Source: an uncultured Actinomycetes bacterium
GTDB lineage: Bacteria; Actinomycetota; Actinomycetes; Nanopelagicales; Nanopelagicaceae
NCBI GenBank assembly: GCA_937860175.1
Contig: CALMBJ010000085.1
Coordinates: forward strand, 1-7,962
DNA: 7,962 nt
Direction of reading: 5' to 3'
Shown here in pieces: positions 1 through 7,502 of this stretch. Position numbers and translations under genes: made by a program. Numbering within the stretch: the first letter of the stretch is position 1; every line of letters starts with the position of its first letter. The notes beneath the pieces are model-generated. The model was not told where the DNA came from and made no database searches. It worked only from the letters and a program-made list of their open reading frames with translations.

Positions 1-212
1 TACTTGATGAGGTCGAGGCAGCACTTGATGATGTAAACCTTGGCCGCTTGTTAGGTGTGCTTGAGGAGCTTCGCGAAAGTTCTCAGTTGATCATCATTAC
101 CCACCAAAAGCGCACCATGGAAATCGCAGATGCCTTGTATGGCGTAACGATGCGCGGAGATGGCGTAACTGAGGTTATCTCTCAACGCTTGCGCGAATCT
201 GACGCAAGTTAA
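1..212 (+). CDS. smc: SMC chromosome-segregation ATPase, C-terminal end (partial)
   Basis: Only the last 69 codons are present, read in the frame whose first complete codon begins at base 3 and ending at TAA 210-212; the gene starts outside the window. The visible peptide opens with [12 protein letters not shown], the Walker B/D-loop segment of SMC-type ABC ATPases. It continues through a beta strand ending in THQKRTME (the switch histidine region) and ADALYGVTM, the usual end of the SMC head domain. SMC dimers bind ScpA/ScpB and compact and segregate the chromosome using ATP. The position directly upstream of ftsY is the standard bacterial smc-ftsY pairing and supports SMC over RecN or another ABC ATPase. 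The part seen is intact. Confidence 0.93.
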   Translation, partial: LDEVEAALDDVNLGRLLGVLEELRESSQLIIITHQKRTMEIADALYGVTMRGDGVTEVISQRLRESDAS

Positions 213-223
213 GGTGTTGCACG

Positions 224-1060
224 ATGGGTCTTTTTAGTAAGTTCATCGCCAAGATTAAAGGCACAAATGATTTTTCTCCCGCCGATTGGGCAGAACTAGA
301 ACAAGAGCTGCTGTCATCAGATGTGGGACCGAGATTGACTCAAGAGTTCTTAGCGGCGGCCAAGAAGGTAAAGGGCGAAAACGCAGAAGAAGCTTTGATT
401 GAAATCATGATGCTAAACCTGTCCAAAGGTTCTCGCCAGCCGATAATTACTGACGGCACCACAACGATCATGGTTGTGGGTGTTAACGGAACCGGCAAAA
501 CGACTTCAGTTGCAAAGTTAGCCTCTTATTACACAAAAAATGGAAAGAGCGTGGTTCTAGCTGCAGGTGACACCTTTAGAGCTGCAGCGGTAGATCAACT
601 CAAAACATGGGGAGACCGAATTGGTGTTGTAGTTGTTTCGGGTAAGGAAAATGGAGACCCGGCATCTGTTGCCTTTGATGGTGCAAAAAGTGCACATGAT
701 TCAAATAGCGATATTTTCATCATTGATACCGCTGGTCGATTGCACAATAAGAGTGATCTGATGGCAGAGTTATCAAAGGTAAAGCGAGTTGTAGAAAAAG
801 TTTCTCCAATCAATGAAGTTCTCTTGGTAATTGATGCAACAACCGGCCAAAATGGTTTACAACAGGCACGAATCTTTACTGAAAGTGTTGATGTAACTGG
901 AGTAATTCTGACTAAGTTAGATGGCAGTGCAAAGGGCGGAGTTGCTCTGGCTATTGAGGCCGAACTCGGGATACCCATCAAATGGATTGGCACCGGAGAG
1001 TCGGAGCAGGACTTTGCTCCATTTGACGCTCAGAGCTACATATCGGGGCTTTTGGCGTAA
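224..1060 (+). CDS. ftsY: Signal recognition particle receptor GTPase FtsY, compact form
   Basis: FtsY is the membrane-associated SRP receptor. It pairs with Ffh through matching GTPase domains and hands ribosome-nascent chain complexes to the Sec translocon. The 278-residue protein is almost only the NG core. An N domain spans about residues 15-75. The G domain has the P-loop GVNGTGKTT (86-94), DTFRAAA (116-122), DTAGR (168-172), TKLDG (230-234) and GTGE (256-259), and ends with the FtsY-type segment DFAPFD. The long acidic A domain of many FtsY proteins is missing. Instead the start MGLFSKFIAKIKG could form a short basic amphipathic helix for lipid contact (inference). The ATG follows smc by 11 bp, and a TAAGG overlapping the smc stop is a reasonable ribosome binding site, so the two genes are probably co-transcribed. 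Confidence 0.97.
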   Translation: MGLFSKFIAKIKGTNDFSPADWAELEQELLSSDVGPRLTQEFLAAAKKVKGENAEEALIEIMMLNLSKGSRQPIITDGTTTIMVVGVNGTGKTTSVAKLASYYTKNGKSVVLAAGDTFRAAAVDQLKTWGDRIGVVVVSGKENGDPASVAFDGAKSAHDSNSDIFIIDTAGRLHNKSDLMAELSKVKRVVEKVSPINEVLLVIDATTGQNGLQQARIFTESVDVTGVILTKLDGSAKGGVALAIEAELGIPIKWIGTGESEQDFAPFDAQSYISGLLA

Positions 1061-1070
1061 CCCAGATTTA

Positions 1071-1125
1071 ACACAAGCCTTGGTTTTGTCACCAACCTGA
1101 CACAAGGCAATCCCTTGGTTGTAAC
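1071..1125 (+). repeat. Imperfect tandem duplication upstream of amt
   Basis: Two related segments occur 29 bp apart: 1071-1092 and 1100-1125. They share the blocks ACACAAG, then CCTTGGTT, then GTnAC. The second copy has six extra bases (GCAATC) between the first two blocks, and the first copy has two extra T before the last. In the second copy CAAGG (1103-1107) and CCTTG (1113-1117) could pair around a five-base loop. The copies end in the GTnAC elements of the candidate GlnR box, so this may be a duplicated operator half. Confidence 0.5.
1088..1125 (+). promoter_or_regulatory. Candidate GlnR-type nitrogen operator upstream of amt
   Basis: Four pentamers are spaced exactly 11 bp apart: GTCAC (1088-1092), GACAC (1099-1103), ATCCC (1110-1114) and GTAAC (1121-1125). 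The known actinobacterial GlnR box is gTnAC-n6-GaAAC-n6-gTnAC-n6-GaAAC with this same spacing. The first, second and fourth elements match all or all but one defined position; the third is poor. The site lies about 70-105 bp upstream of an amt-glnK-glnD operon, a classic GlnR target in Streptomyces and mycobacteria. The match and phasing are seen directly; binding by a GlnR protein is inferred, and no glnR gene lies in the window. Confidence 0.45.
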
Positions 1126-1157
1126 TACGCGGGTAGAGGGTTGAGCCATCTCAAAGA

Positions 1158-1171
1158 CGAGAAATTTCTCG
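1158..1171. promoter_or_regulatory. 14 bp perfect palindrome upstream of amt
   Basis: The sequence CGAGAAATTTCTCG is a perfect inverted repeat with no spacer. It ends 10 bp before the amt ribosome binding site and 22 bp before the amt ATG. Symmetry without a loop suits a dimeric DNA-binding regulator better than an RNA hairpin. No particular regulator can be named from the sequence. Confidence 0.4.
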
Positions 1172-1181
1172 AACTTACTTT

Positions 1182-1187
1182 AGGTGG
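1182..1187 (+). promoter_or_regulatory. Ribosome binding site of amt
   Basis: AGGTGG lies six bases before the ATG at 1194 and is one of the better Shine-Dalgarno matches in the window. It supports the chosen start, which places the first transmembrane helix directly at the N terminus. Confidence 0.7.
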
Positions 1188-1193
1188 TCTTTC

Positions 1194-2818
<1,625 letters not shown>

Positions 2819-2828
2819 GGTAACTTCA

Positions 2829-5105
2829 ATGAGTACCCGAGAGAGGCGAGAGCGATCGAACGAGAGCGATCGTTACTTAACTCAACTATTTGACAAGGCT
2901 GCAAAAGCATCTGGTCTCAATAATTCGGGTAGGGAGATAGCACTCGCCGCGGTTGGTGGTTATGGCCGCGGCGAGCTATCTCCAGGTTCAGATCTTGATA
3001 TTGTTTTTTTGCATACAGGAAAAATTTCAGAGGAAGCTCTAAAGAGCTTTGTCAACGAGGTTCTATATCCGCTCTGGGACACCAGAAGTGTTGATCACTC
3101 CGTCAGAACGAGAACTCAGTCGCGAGAGGCAGCCTCATCCGACTTAAGAGTTGCCACAGGATTATTGGATATCCGTTTGATTTCCGGAAATCCTGAGCTA
3201 GTCGCACATGTTAGGAACGATAACTTTGAGTTTTGGCGTAAGAACGCCAAGGAGAACTTAGCCAAGCTACACATGAGTTTGCAGGAACGCCATGTGCGTT
3301 CAGGAGAGTTAGCGTACTTACTCGAACCAGATTTAAAGGAAGCTCGGGGCGGTTTACGTGACATCCAGGCGCTGAAAGCGATTTCATCAGCTGGAATCGT
3401 TCCTGTTCCCTTAGAAAAGATCAGTTGGGCAGAAGCAACGCTCAACAATGTCCGTGAATCCTTACACATCGCAAGTGGTCGCGGAAAAGATCGTTTACTT
3501 TTTCAAGAGCAGGACAAGGTTGCACAGTTACTGGCCTACTCAGACGCCGATGCAATGATGGGAGAAGTTGCTCAGGCTGCTCGCTCAGTTGATTATCTAC
3601 TTAATTACACCTGGCATGCGATTGAACATAAAGGCAAGGATGGTTTAGGTAAGTACATCACCAAGAACAGGGTTACAGCAGTTGCAAAAAATGTCAGCGC
3701 AATCAATCGTGAGATCGTTGTTGACTCCTTGGGTTCATTGGATGAGGATCCATTGGTCGGGCTACGTGCGGCGGCTACTGCTGCGCAATTAGGTTTGCCG
3801 CTTTCACTAAAAACATGTACCGAACTAGCAGCAAGTCTTAAGAACGGAGAGGGCAAGCTCACCAACCCTTGGCCAGATCAAGCGCGCGAACTTCTGATTA
3901 CATTAATTGGCGCAGGTGAAGCCATGGTAAACATCTTTGAATCACTTGACCAAGAAGAGATCATTTTTGAGTGGATTCCTGAGTGGCGAAGTGTTCGCTC
4001 TCTACCTCAACGAAATGCGCTACATCGGCACACAGTTGATCGACATATGGTTGAAACCGCAGTACACGCAGCAAAGCTAACTCGAAGAGTTCAGCGACCG
4101 GATTTACTATTGTTTGCAGCTCTTTTTCATGACATCGGAAAAGGTAGCGCGGAAGATCACTCCGAACGTGGGGTTCGCTTAATTGAGCCGATAGCGCAGA
4201 GAATGGGATTCAAAGCTAAAGAGATTGAAATTGTGAAGAACTTGATCCTGCACCACCTATTACTTTCATCGACGGCCACGAGGCGAGATCTGGATGATCC
4301 GGCAACGATTGAATCAATTCTTTCAGTAATTCCTGATGTAAATACATTGGAACTTCTGCATGCGCTGAGCATTGCAGATGGTGAAGCCACAGGTAGCGCC
4401 GGCTGGAGTGATTGGAAAGCCACACTGGTAAATGACCTTGTGCAAAGAGTAAAGCGGGTGATGGCAGGTGCTGAAGTGGCGCAACAGCCAGAGATTAGCG
4501 ATGAACAAAGAGCGCTGGCACAAAGCGGTCAGCTGCGAGTTGCATTAGAAGAACACTCCAGTGGTTACGCAGTTGAAGTTATCTCACCCGATAAGCCGGG
4601 GCTTTTATCGATCGTTGCCGGTGTCTTAAGTATTTCGCGCCTTGATGTTAAGTCTGCGCGCACAAAGACCATTGGAAATTCTGCGGTTATGTTGTGGATT
4701 GTGACCCCCGAGCCACATGCCCCAGAGGTGAGTGCGGCAAAACTTCATGAATTAATTTCTGTAGCTTTAGTTGATGCAAGGGATATTGAAGAAAAACTAA
4801 ACGCCCGTGCTGCTGCTTACGCATCTAGACCTGCGATTCCGGTACCAGAACCTGAGGTTGAAATCTTTATCGATGCCGCCACAGATGCAACGGTGATCGA
4901 GGTTCGCAGCCATGACAGACCGGGCTTGCTTTTCCGAATCGGCGCAGCAATAACTCAATCCAAAGTTGATATACGTTCAGCTATTGTGACAACCCTTGGT
5001 GCGGAGGCGATCGATACCTTGTATCTGACTGATTTATCTGGGGGACCACTATCTTCTGAGCGCGCAAACGAGGTCGCTTCGCATCTTAAGCAGGCCTTGA
5101 AGTAG
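2829..5105 (+). CDS. glnD: PII nucleotidyltransferase / nucleotidyl-removing enzyme GlnD
   Basis: GlnD adds a nucleotide to, and removes it from, the T-loop tyrosine of PII in response to nitrogen status. The product has 758 residues, slightly short for the family. Domains in order: a nucleotidyltransferase with GGYGRGELSPGSDLDIV (43-59), metal-binding D55 and D57, and HSVRT (90-94); a helical linker with EARGGLRD (171-178); an HD hydrolase domain with HRHTVDRH (399-406), FHDIGKG (433-439) and DHSERG (443-448); and two C-terminal ACT domains, starting near SPDKPGLLS (586-594) and SHDRPGLLF (694-702), which sense glutamine in the E. coli enzyme. Both catalytic centres look intact. The gene follows glnK by 10 bp and its TAAGG ribosome binding site overlaps the glnK stop, so it belongs to the same operon. 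In Streptomyces and Corynebacterium the homologue is an adenylyltransferase. Confidence 0.96.
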   Translation: MSTRERRERSNESDRYLTQLFDKAAKASGLNNSGREIALAAVGGYGRGELSPGSDLDIVFLHTGKISEEALKSFVNEVLYPLWDTRSVDHSVRTRTQSREAASSDLRVATGLLDIRLISGNPELVAHVRNDNFEFWRKNAKENLAKLHMSLQERHVRSGELAYLLEPDLKEARGGLRDIQALKAISSAGIVPVPLEKISWAEATLNNVRESLHIASGRGKDRLLFQEQDKVAQLLAYSDADAMMGEVAQAARSVDYLLNYTWHAIEHKGKDGLGKYITKNRVTAVAKNVSAINREIVVDSLGSLDEDPLVGLRAAATAAQLGLPLSLKTCTELAASLKNGEGKLTNPWPDQARELLITLIGAGEAMVNIFESLDQEEIIFEWIPEWRSVRSLPQRNALHRHTVDRHMVETAVHAAKLTRRVQRPDLLLFAALFHDIGKGSAEDHSERGVRLIEPIAQRMGFKAKEIEIVKNLILHHLLLSSTATRRDLDDPATIESILSVIPDVNTLELLHALSIADGEATGSAGWSDWKATLVNDLVQRVKRVMAGAEVAQQPEISDEQRALAQSGQLRVALEEHSSGYAVEVISPDKPGLLSIVAGVLSISRLDVKSARTKTIGNSAVMLWIVTPEPHAPEVSAAKLHELISVALVDARDIEEKLNARAAAYASRPAIPVPEPEVEIFIDAATDATVIEVRSHDRPGLLFRIGAAITQSKVDIRSAIVTTLGAEAIDTLYLTDLSGGPLSSERANEVASHLKQALK
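2847..2872 (+). repeat. Short direct repeat at the 5' end of glnD
   Basis: The 12-mer CGAGAGCGATCG occurs twice, at 2847-2858 and 2861-2872, a period of 14 bp. Because the period is not a multiple of three, the copies are read in different frames, within the polar peptide RERSNESDR. It is probably a small slippage duplication in the unconserved N terminus of GlnD. Confidence 0.6.
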
Positions 5106-5117
5106 TCTTCCCTCCTT

Positions 5118-6554
5118 ATGTTTGAGTCACTGACCTCGCGCTTTAGTGGAGCGTTTTCCTCCCTGCGATCCAAGGGAAAGATTTCGAGTTCAGATATCGA
5201 GGCTACTTGTCTAGAGATTAGGCAGGCTCTTCTTGAGTCTGATGTGGCTCTATCTGTTGTAGAAGATTTCATTGAAGATATTCGACAAAAGTCTTTAGCC
5301 GCCCTGCCAAATCTGCAATCTGGAACCAACCAGGCCAACGCGATCTTTGAGATCGTTAATGCATCTTTGATCGAGATTCTCGGGGGACAGGCACGCAGAG
5401 TTCGCTTTGCGAAGAATCCTCCAACGGTAATCATGCTTGCAGGTTTACAGGGTGCGGGTAAAACTACATTGGCCGGAAAGCTGGCAAAGTTTTACGCCGA
5501 TCAGGGAAATACCCCTTTACTAGTTGCCTCAGATCTACAACGTCCTAACGCTGTTACGCAGCTTCAAGTTGTTGGTGAATCTGTCAACGTTCCAGTCTTT
5601 GCACCTGAACCTGGTAACGGCCAGGGCAATCCCGTCAAAGTTGCTAAAGACGGTATTGAGTTTGCAAAGTCCAAGATGTACAACATGGTAATTGTTGATA
5701 CCGCCGGCCGATTAGGTGTAGATGAAGATTTAATGAAGCAAGCATCTGACATTAGAGATGCTGTAAAACCTGATGAGATTTTGTTTGTTGTCGATGCGAT
5801 GATCGGACAGGACGCGGTTCGAACATCACAAGCATTTTTAGATGGCGTGGGATTTGACGGTGTTGTTTTAACAAAGCTCGATGGCGATGCACGAGGCGGC
5901 GCTGCACTGTCGATCGCATCTCTGACAAAGCGCCCAATCATGTTTGCTTCAACCGGTGAAAAACTACATGAGTTTGATATTTTCTATCCAGATCGAATGG
6001 CATCACGTATCTTGGGGCTGGGCGATGTTGCAACCCTTGCCGAGCAAGCAAAGAAAGCCTTTGACACCGATACATCAGCAAAGCTTGAAGCCAAGTTTGC
6101 CAGCGGAGAAGATTTCACCCTAGAAGATTTTCTAGAACAGCTTCAGGCAATGTCCAAGATGGGCAACATGTCTAAGCTGCTAGGAATGCTTCCAGGAGCA
6201 GGCCAGATGAAGAAGCAGATTGAAAACTTTGATGAGGGTGAGATTGTTCGAACAAAAGCCATTGTTCAATCCATGACACCAGCAGAGCGTCGCGAACCGA
6301 AGCTGCTCAATGGATCCCGTCGAGCGCGCATCGCCCTGGGTTCAGGTCGCAAGGTTTCAGATGTTAATAACCTGGTCGATCGTTTCGCTGCTGCACAAAA
6401 GATGATGAAGCAGGTGCGCAATGGTGGAATGCCAGCTGGAATGCCTCCAGGAATGGGTATGCCAGCCTTGCCAAAGGTGAACGCGCCGGTCAATAAGAAG
6501 AAAAAGTCCAAATCAGGAAACCCTGCCAAGCGAGCGCAGGAAGAGGGCCAGTAA
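5118..6554 (+). CDS. ffh: Signal recognition particle GTPase Ffh (SRP54)
   Basis: Ffh binds 4.5S RNA and signal peptides leaving the ribosome and docks with FtsY. At 478 residues it is slightly longer than many Ffh proteins. The N domain starts with the typical MFESLTSRFSGAF, which fixes the start. The G domain has GLQGAGKTT (109-117), SDLQRPNA (138-145), DTAGR (194-198) and TKLDGDARGG (252-261). The M domain (about 330-433) has the methionine-rich groove segment QAMSKMGNMSKLLGMLPG (343-360) and the RNA-binding signature SRRARIALGSG (400-410). The tail is Gly/Met/Pro-rich (436-450), then Lys-rich (460-464). It begins 12 bp after glnD. No Shine-Dalgarno is seen; the bases just before ATG are CCTCCTT, so initiation may depend on coupling to glnD or on another signal. 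The 4.5S RNA gene is not in the window. Confidence 0.98.
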   Translation: MFESLTSRFSGAFSSLRSKGKISSSDIEATCLEIRQALLESDVALSVVEDFIEDIRQKSLAALPNLQSGTNQANAIFEIVNASLIEILGGQARRVRFAKNPPTVIMLAGLQGAGKTTLAGKLAKFYADQGNTPLLVASDLQRPNAVTQLQVVGESVNVPVFAPEPGNGQGNPVKVAKDGIEFAKSKMYNMVIVDTAGRLGVDEDLMKQASDIRDAVKPDEILFVVDAMIGQDAVRTSQAFLDGVGFDGVVLTKLDGDARGGAALSIASLTKRPIMFASTGEKLHEFDIFYPDRMASRILGLGDVATLAEQAKKAFDTDTSAKLEAKFASGEDFTLEDFLEQLQAMSKMGNMSKLLGMLPGAGQMKKQIENFDEGEIVRTKAIVQSMTPAERREPKLLNGSRRARIALGSGRKVSDVNNLVDRFAAAQKMMKQVRNGGMPAGMPPGMGMPALPKVNAPVNKKKKSKSGNPAKRAQEEGQ

Positions 6555-6602
6555 AGCGCCGATTTCGCATCTGGGGTCGGAAATGGCAGAATTGGGCACC
6601 TG

Positions 6603-6631
6603 TTGACGGGGCCCTCTACCCCCAGCAACAT
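6603..6631 (+). promoter_or_regulatory. Weak candidate promoter for rpsP-khpA-rimM
   Basis: TTGACG (five of six bases to TTGACA) and CAACAT (three of six to TATAAT) are separated by 17 bp, about 85 bp upstream of the rpsP TTG. The spacing is ideal but the -10 is poor, and no experimental support is available. Confidence 0.22.
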
Positions 6632-6700
6632 CCACAATTCGATAGTCATATGAATTGATCGCGCACCCCGCTGCGGTCAAAACGCATGGCACACATTTAC

Positions 6701-6705
6701 AGGAG
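6701..6705 (+). promoter_or_regulatory. Ribosome binding site deciding the rpsP TTG start
   Basis: AGGAG lies ten bases before the TTG at 6716. It falls inside the open frame that would begin at ATG 6686, so it can only serve the downstream TTG. It is the strongest Shine-Dalgarno in this gap. Confidence 0.65.
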
Positions 6706-6715
6706 TACAACTTTC

Positions 6716-7258
6716 TTGGCTACAAAAATTCGTTTAATGCGCATGGGCAAAATCCGCACACCATTTTTCCGCGTTGTAGTTACAGACTCACGCAAGGCAC
6801 GTAATGGTCTATCAATCGAAGAGATTGGTCGCTACGTACCAGGACAAGAGCCATCACTGATCGAGATCAACTCAGAGCGTGCTCTGTATTGGCTCGGCGT
6901 TGGTGCACAACCATCTGAAGCTGTAGAGGCTTTGCTTAAGGTGACTGGCGATTGGCAGAAGCACAAGGGACTTCCAGGAACTGAAGGAACTCTTAAGGTT
7001 GCAGCTGTTAAGCCAGGAAAGGTTGTTGCATACGAAGCAGCGATGAAGGCGGCGGCTGCAGAACCTGCAGAAGGTGCAACAACATTGAAGAAGAAGGCAC
7101 AGGAGAAGCTTGCAGCTAAGGCAAACCCTGTCGCGGAGAATCCAGTTGTTGAAGCATCTGAGCCAGAAGCAGTGGCGGAAGAGACAGTTGAAGCAGTTGT
7201 TGAAACATCAGCAGAGGCTGTTGTTGAAACTCCAACTGAAGAAGCGGCTGCAGAGTAA
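6716..7258 (+). CDS. rpsP: 30S ribosomal protein S16 with long Ala/Glu/Val-rich tail
   Basis: S16 is an early-binding structural protein of the 30S subunit. With TTG as start the product is 180 residues and begins [20 protein letters not shown], the usual S16 N terminus. The in-frame ATG at 6686 would add ten residues ([10 protein letters not shown]) not expected in S16, and would leave the AGGAG at 6701 inside the gene. The core also shows [21 protein letters not shown] and [17 protein letters not shown], and ends near residue 87. Residues 88-180 are a low-complexity extension: first Lys/Ala-rich, then acidic with EAVVET repeats. Long tails are known in actinobacterial S16, though the bacterial core is typically about 80-100 residues. 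The tail is probably disordered. The gene heads a cluster with the KH gene and rimM, the common rpsP-khpA-rimM order. Confidence 0.95.
   Translation: MATKIRLMRMGKIRTPFFRVVVTDSRKARNGLSIEEIGRYVPGQEPSLIEINSERALYWLGVGAQPSEAVEALLKVTGDWQKHKGLPGTEGTLKVAAVKPGKVVAYEAAMKAAAAEPAEGATTLKKKAQEKLAAKANPVAENPVVEASEPEAVAEETVEAVVETSAEAVVETPTEEAAAE
7193..7234 (+). repeat. Tandem near-repeat in the rpsP tail
   Basis: GCAGTTGTTGAAACATCA (7193-7210) and GCTGTTGTTGAAACTCCA (7217-7234) are related copies with a 24 bp period. They encode AVVETS and AVVETP. The period is a multiple of three, so copy changes would keep the frame and only alter tail length. Confidence 0.6.
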
Positions 7259-7260
7259 TA

Positions 7261-7500
7261 ATGATGGATGAAGCCCTAGAGCATTTGGTCAAGGGAATCG
7301 TCGATAACCCTGATGATGTTGTTGTCGCTGAAAAGAGCGGACGTCGCGGGACAACTTTAGAGGTGCGTGTTAACCCTGAAGATATCGGCAAGGTCATTGG
7401 TCGTAATGGTCGTACCGCAAAAGCACTTCGCACAGTTGTAAGTGCGCTCGCAGGACGTACAGTCCGCGTCGATCTCATCGAGACCGACGAAGTTCGCTAA
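7261..7500 (+). CDS. khpA: KH-domain RNA-binding protein, KhpA family
   Basis: This 79-residue protein is a single KH domain. It opens with DEALEHLVKGIVDNPDDV, typical of the family encoded between rpsP and rimM. The RNA-binding GxxG loop is GRNG (47-50) within EDIGKVIGRNGRTAKALR, and the fold ends with GRTVRVDLIE. KhpA homologues bind many RNAs, in some Firmicutes together with KhpB/Jag; a role in ribosome maturation here is inferred from its neighbours. The start is ambiguous between ATG 7261 and ATG 7264, a one-residue difference. No strong ribosome binding site is seen, and the start lies 2 bp past the rpsP stop, so coupled translation is likely. Confidence 0.93.
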   Translation: MMDEALEHLVKGIVDNPDDVVVAEKSGRRGTTLEVRVNPEDIGKVIGRNGRTAKALRTVVSALAGRTVRVDLIETDEVR

Positions 7501-7502
7501 CA

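Larger units (their letters stand above)
1061..1193. other. ftsY-amt intergenic regulatory region
   Basis: This 133 bp gap separates the smc-ftsY unit from the nitrogen module and is long compared with the other gaps here. It contains a phased GTnAC/GaAAC-like array (1088-1125), an imperfect duplication (1071-1125), a 14 bp palindrome (1158-1171) and a ribosome binding site (1182-1187). No strong hairpin followed by a T run was seen, so no rho-independent terminator is called for ftsY. I could not assign a convincing -35/-10 pair. CTGACA at 1097-1102 resembles a -35 box but lacks a good partner. The region most likely carries the amt promoter. Confidence 0.6.
6555..6715 (+). other. ffh-rpsP intergenic leader
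   Basis: No gene is supported in these 161 bp. TTGACG (6603-6608) and CAACAT (6626-6631) are 17 bp apart and could be a weak promoter for the ribosomal-protein genes; only the first is a good match. GGGG and CCCC around 6608-6622 could pair across a seven-base loop, but no T run follows, so a terminator is not called. An in-frame ATG at 6686 exists but is rejected as the rpsP start. The gap may hold the rpsP promoter and 5' leader. Confidence 0.4.

Noticed and set aside
595..993. 132-codon open frame on the minus strand inside ftsY
   Set aside because: It is antisense to the conserved GTPase motifs of FtsY, and its translation has no family resemblance.
1071..1125. CAAGG/CCTTG hairpins after ftsY as a terminator
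   Set aside because: The stems are short and no T run follows. The elements fit better as a duplicated operator region.
4955..5434. 159-codon open frame on the minus strand across the glnD-ffh junction
   Set aside because: It lies opposite conserved ACT-domain and Ffh N-domain coding sequence, has no recognisable motif and no ribosome binding site. It is a shadow of the real genes.
6606..6622. GGGG/CCCC hairpin as a terminator after ffh
   Set aside because: The stem is only about four base pairs and is followed by AGCAACATCC with no T run, so it does not meet rho-independent terminator criteria.
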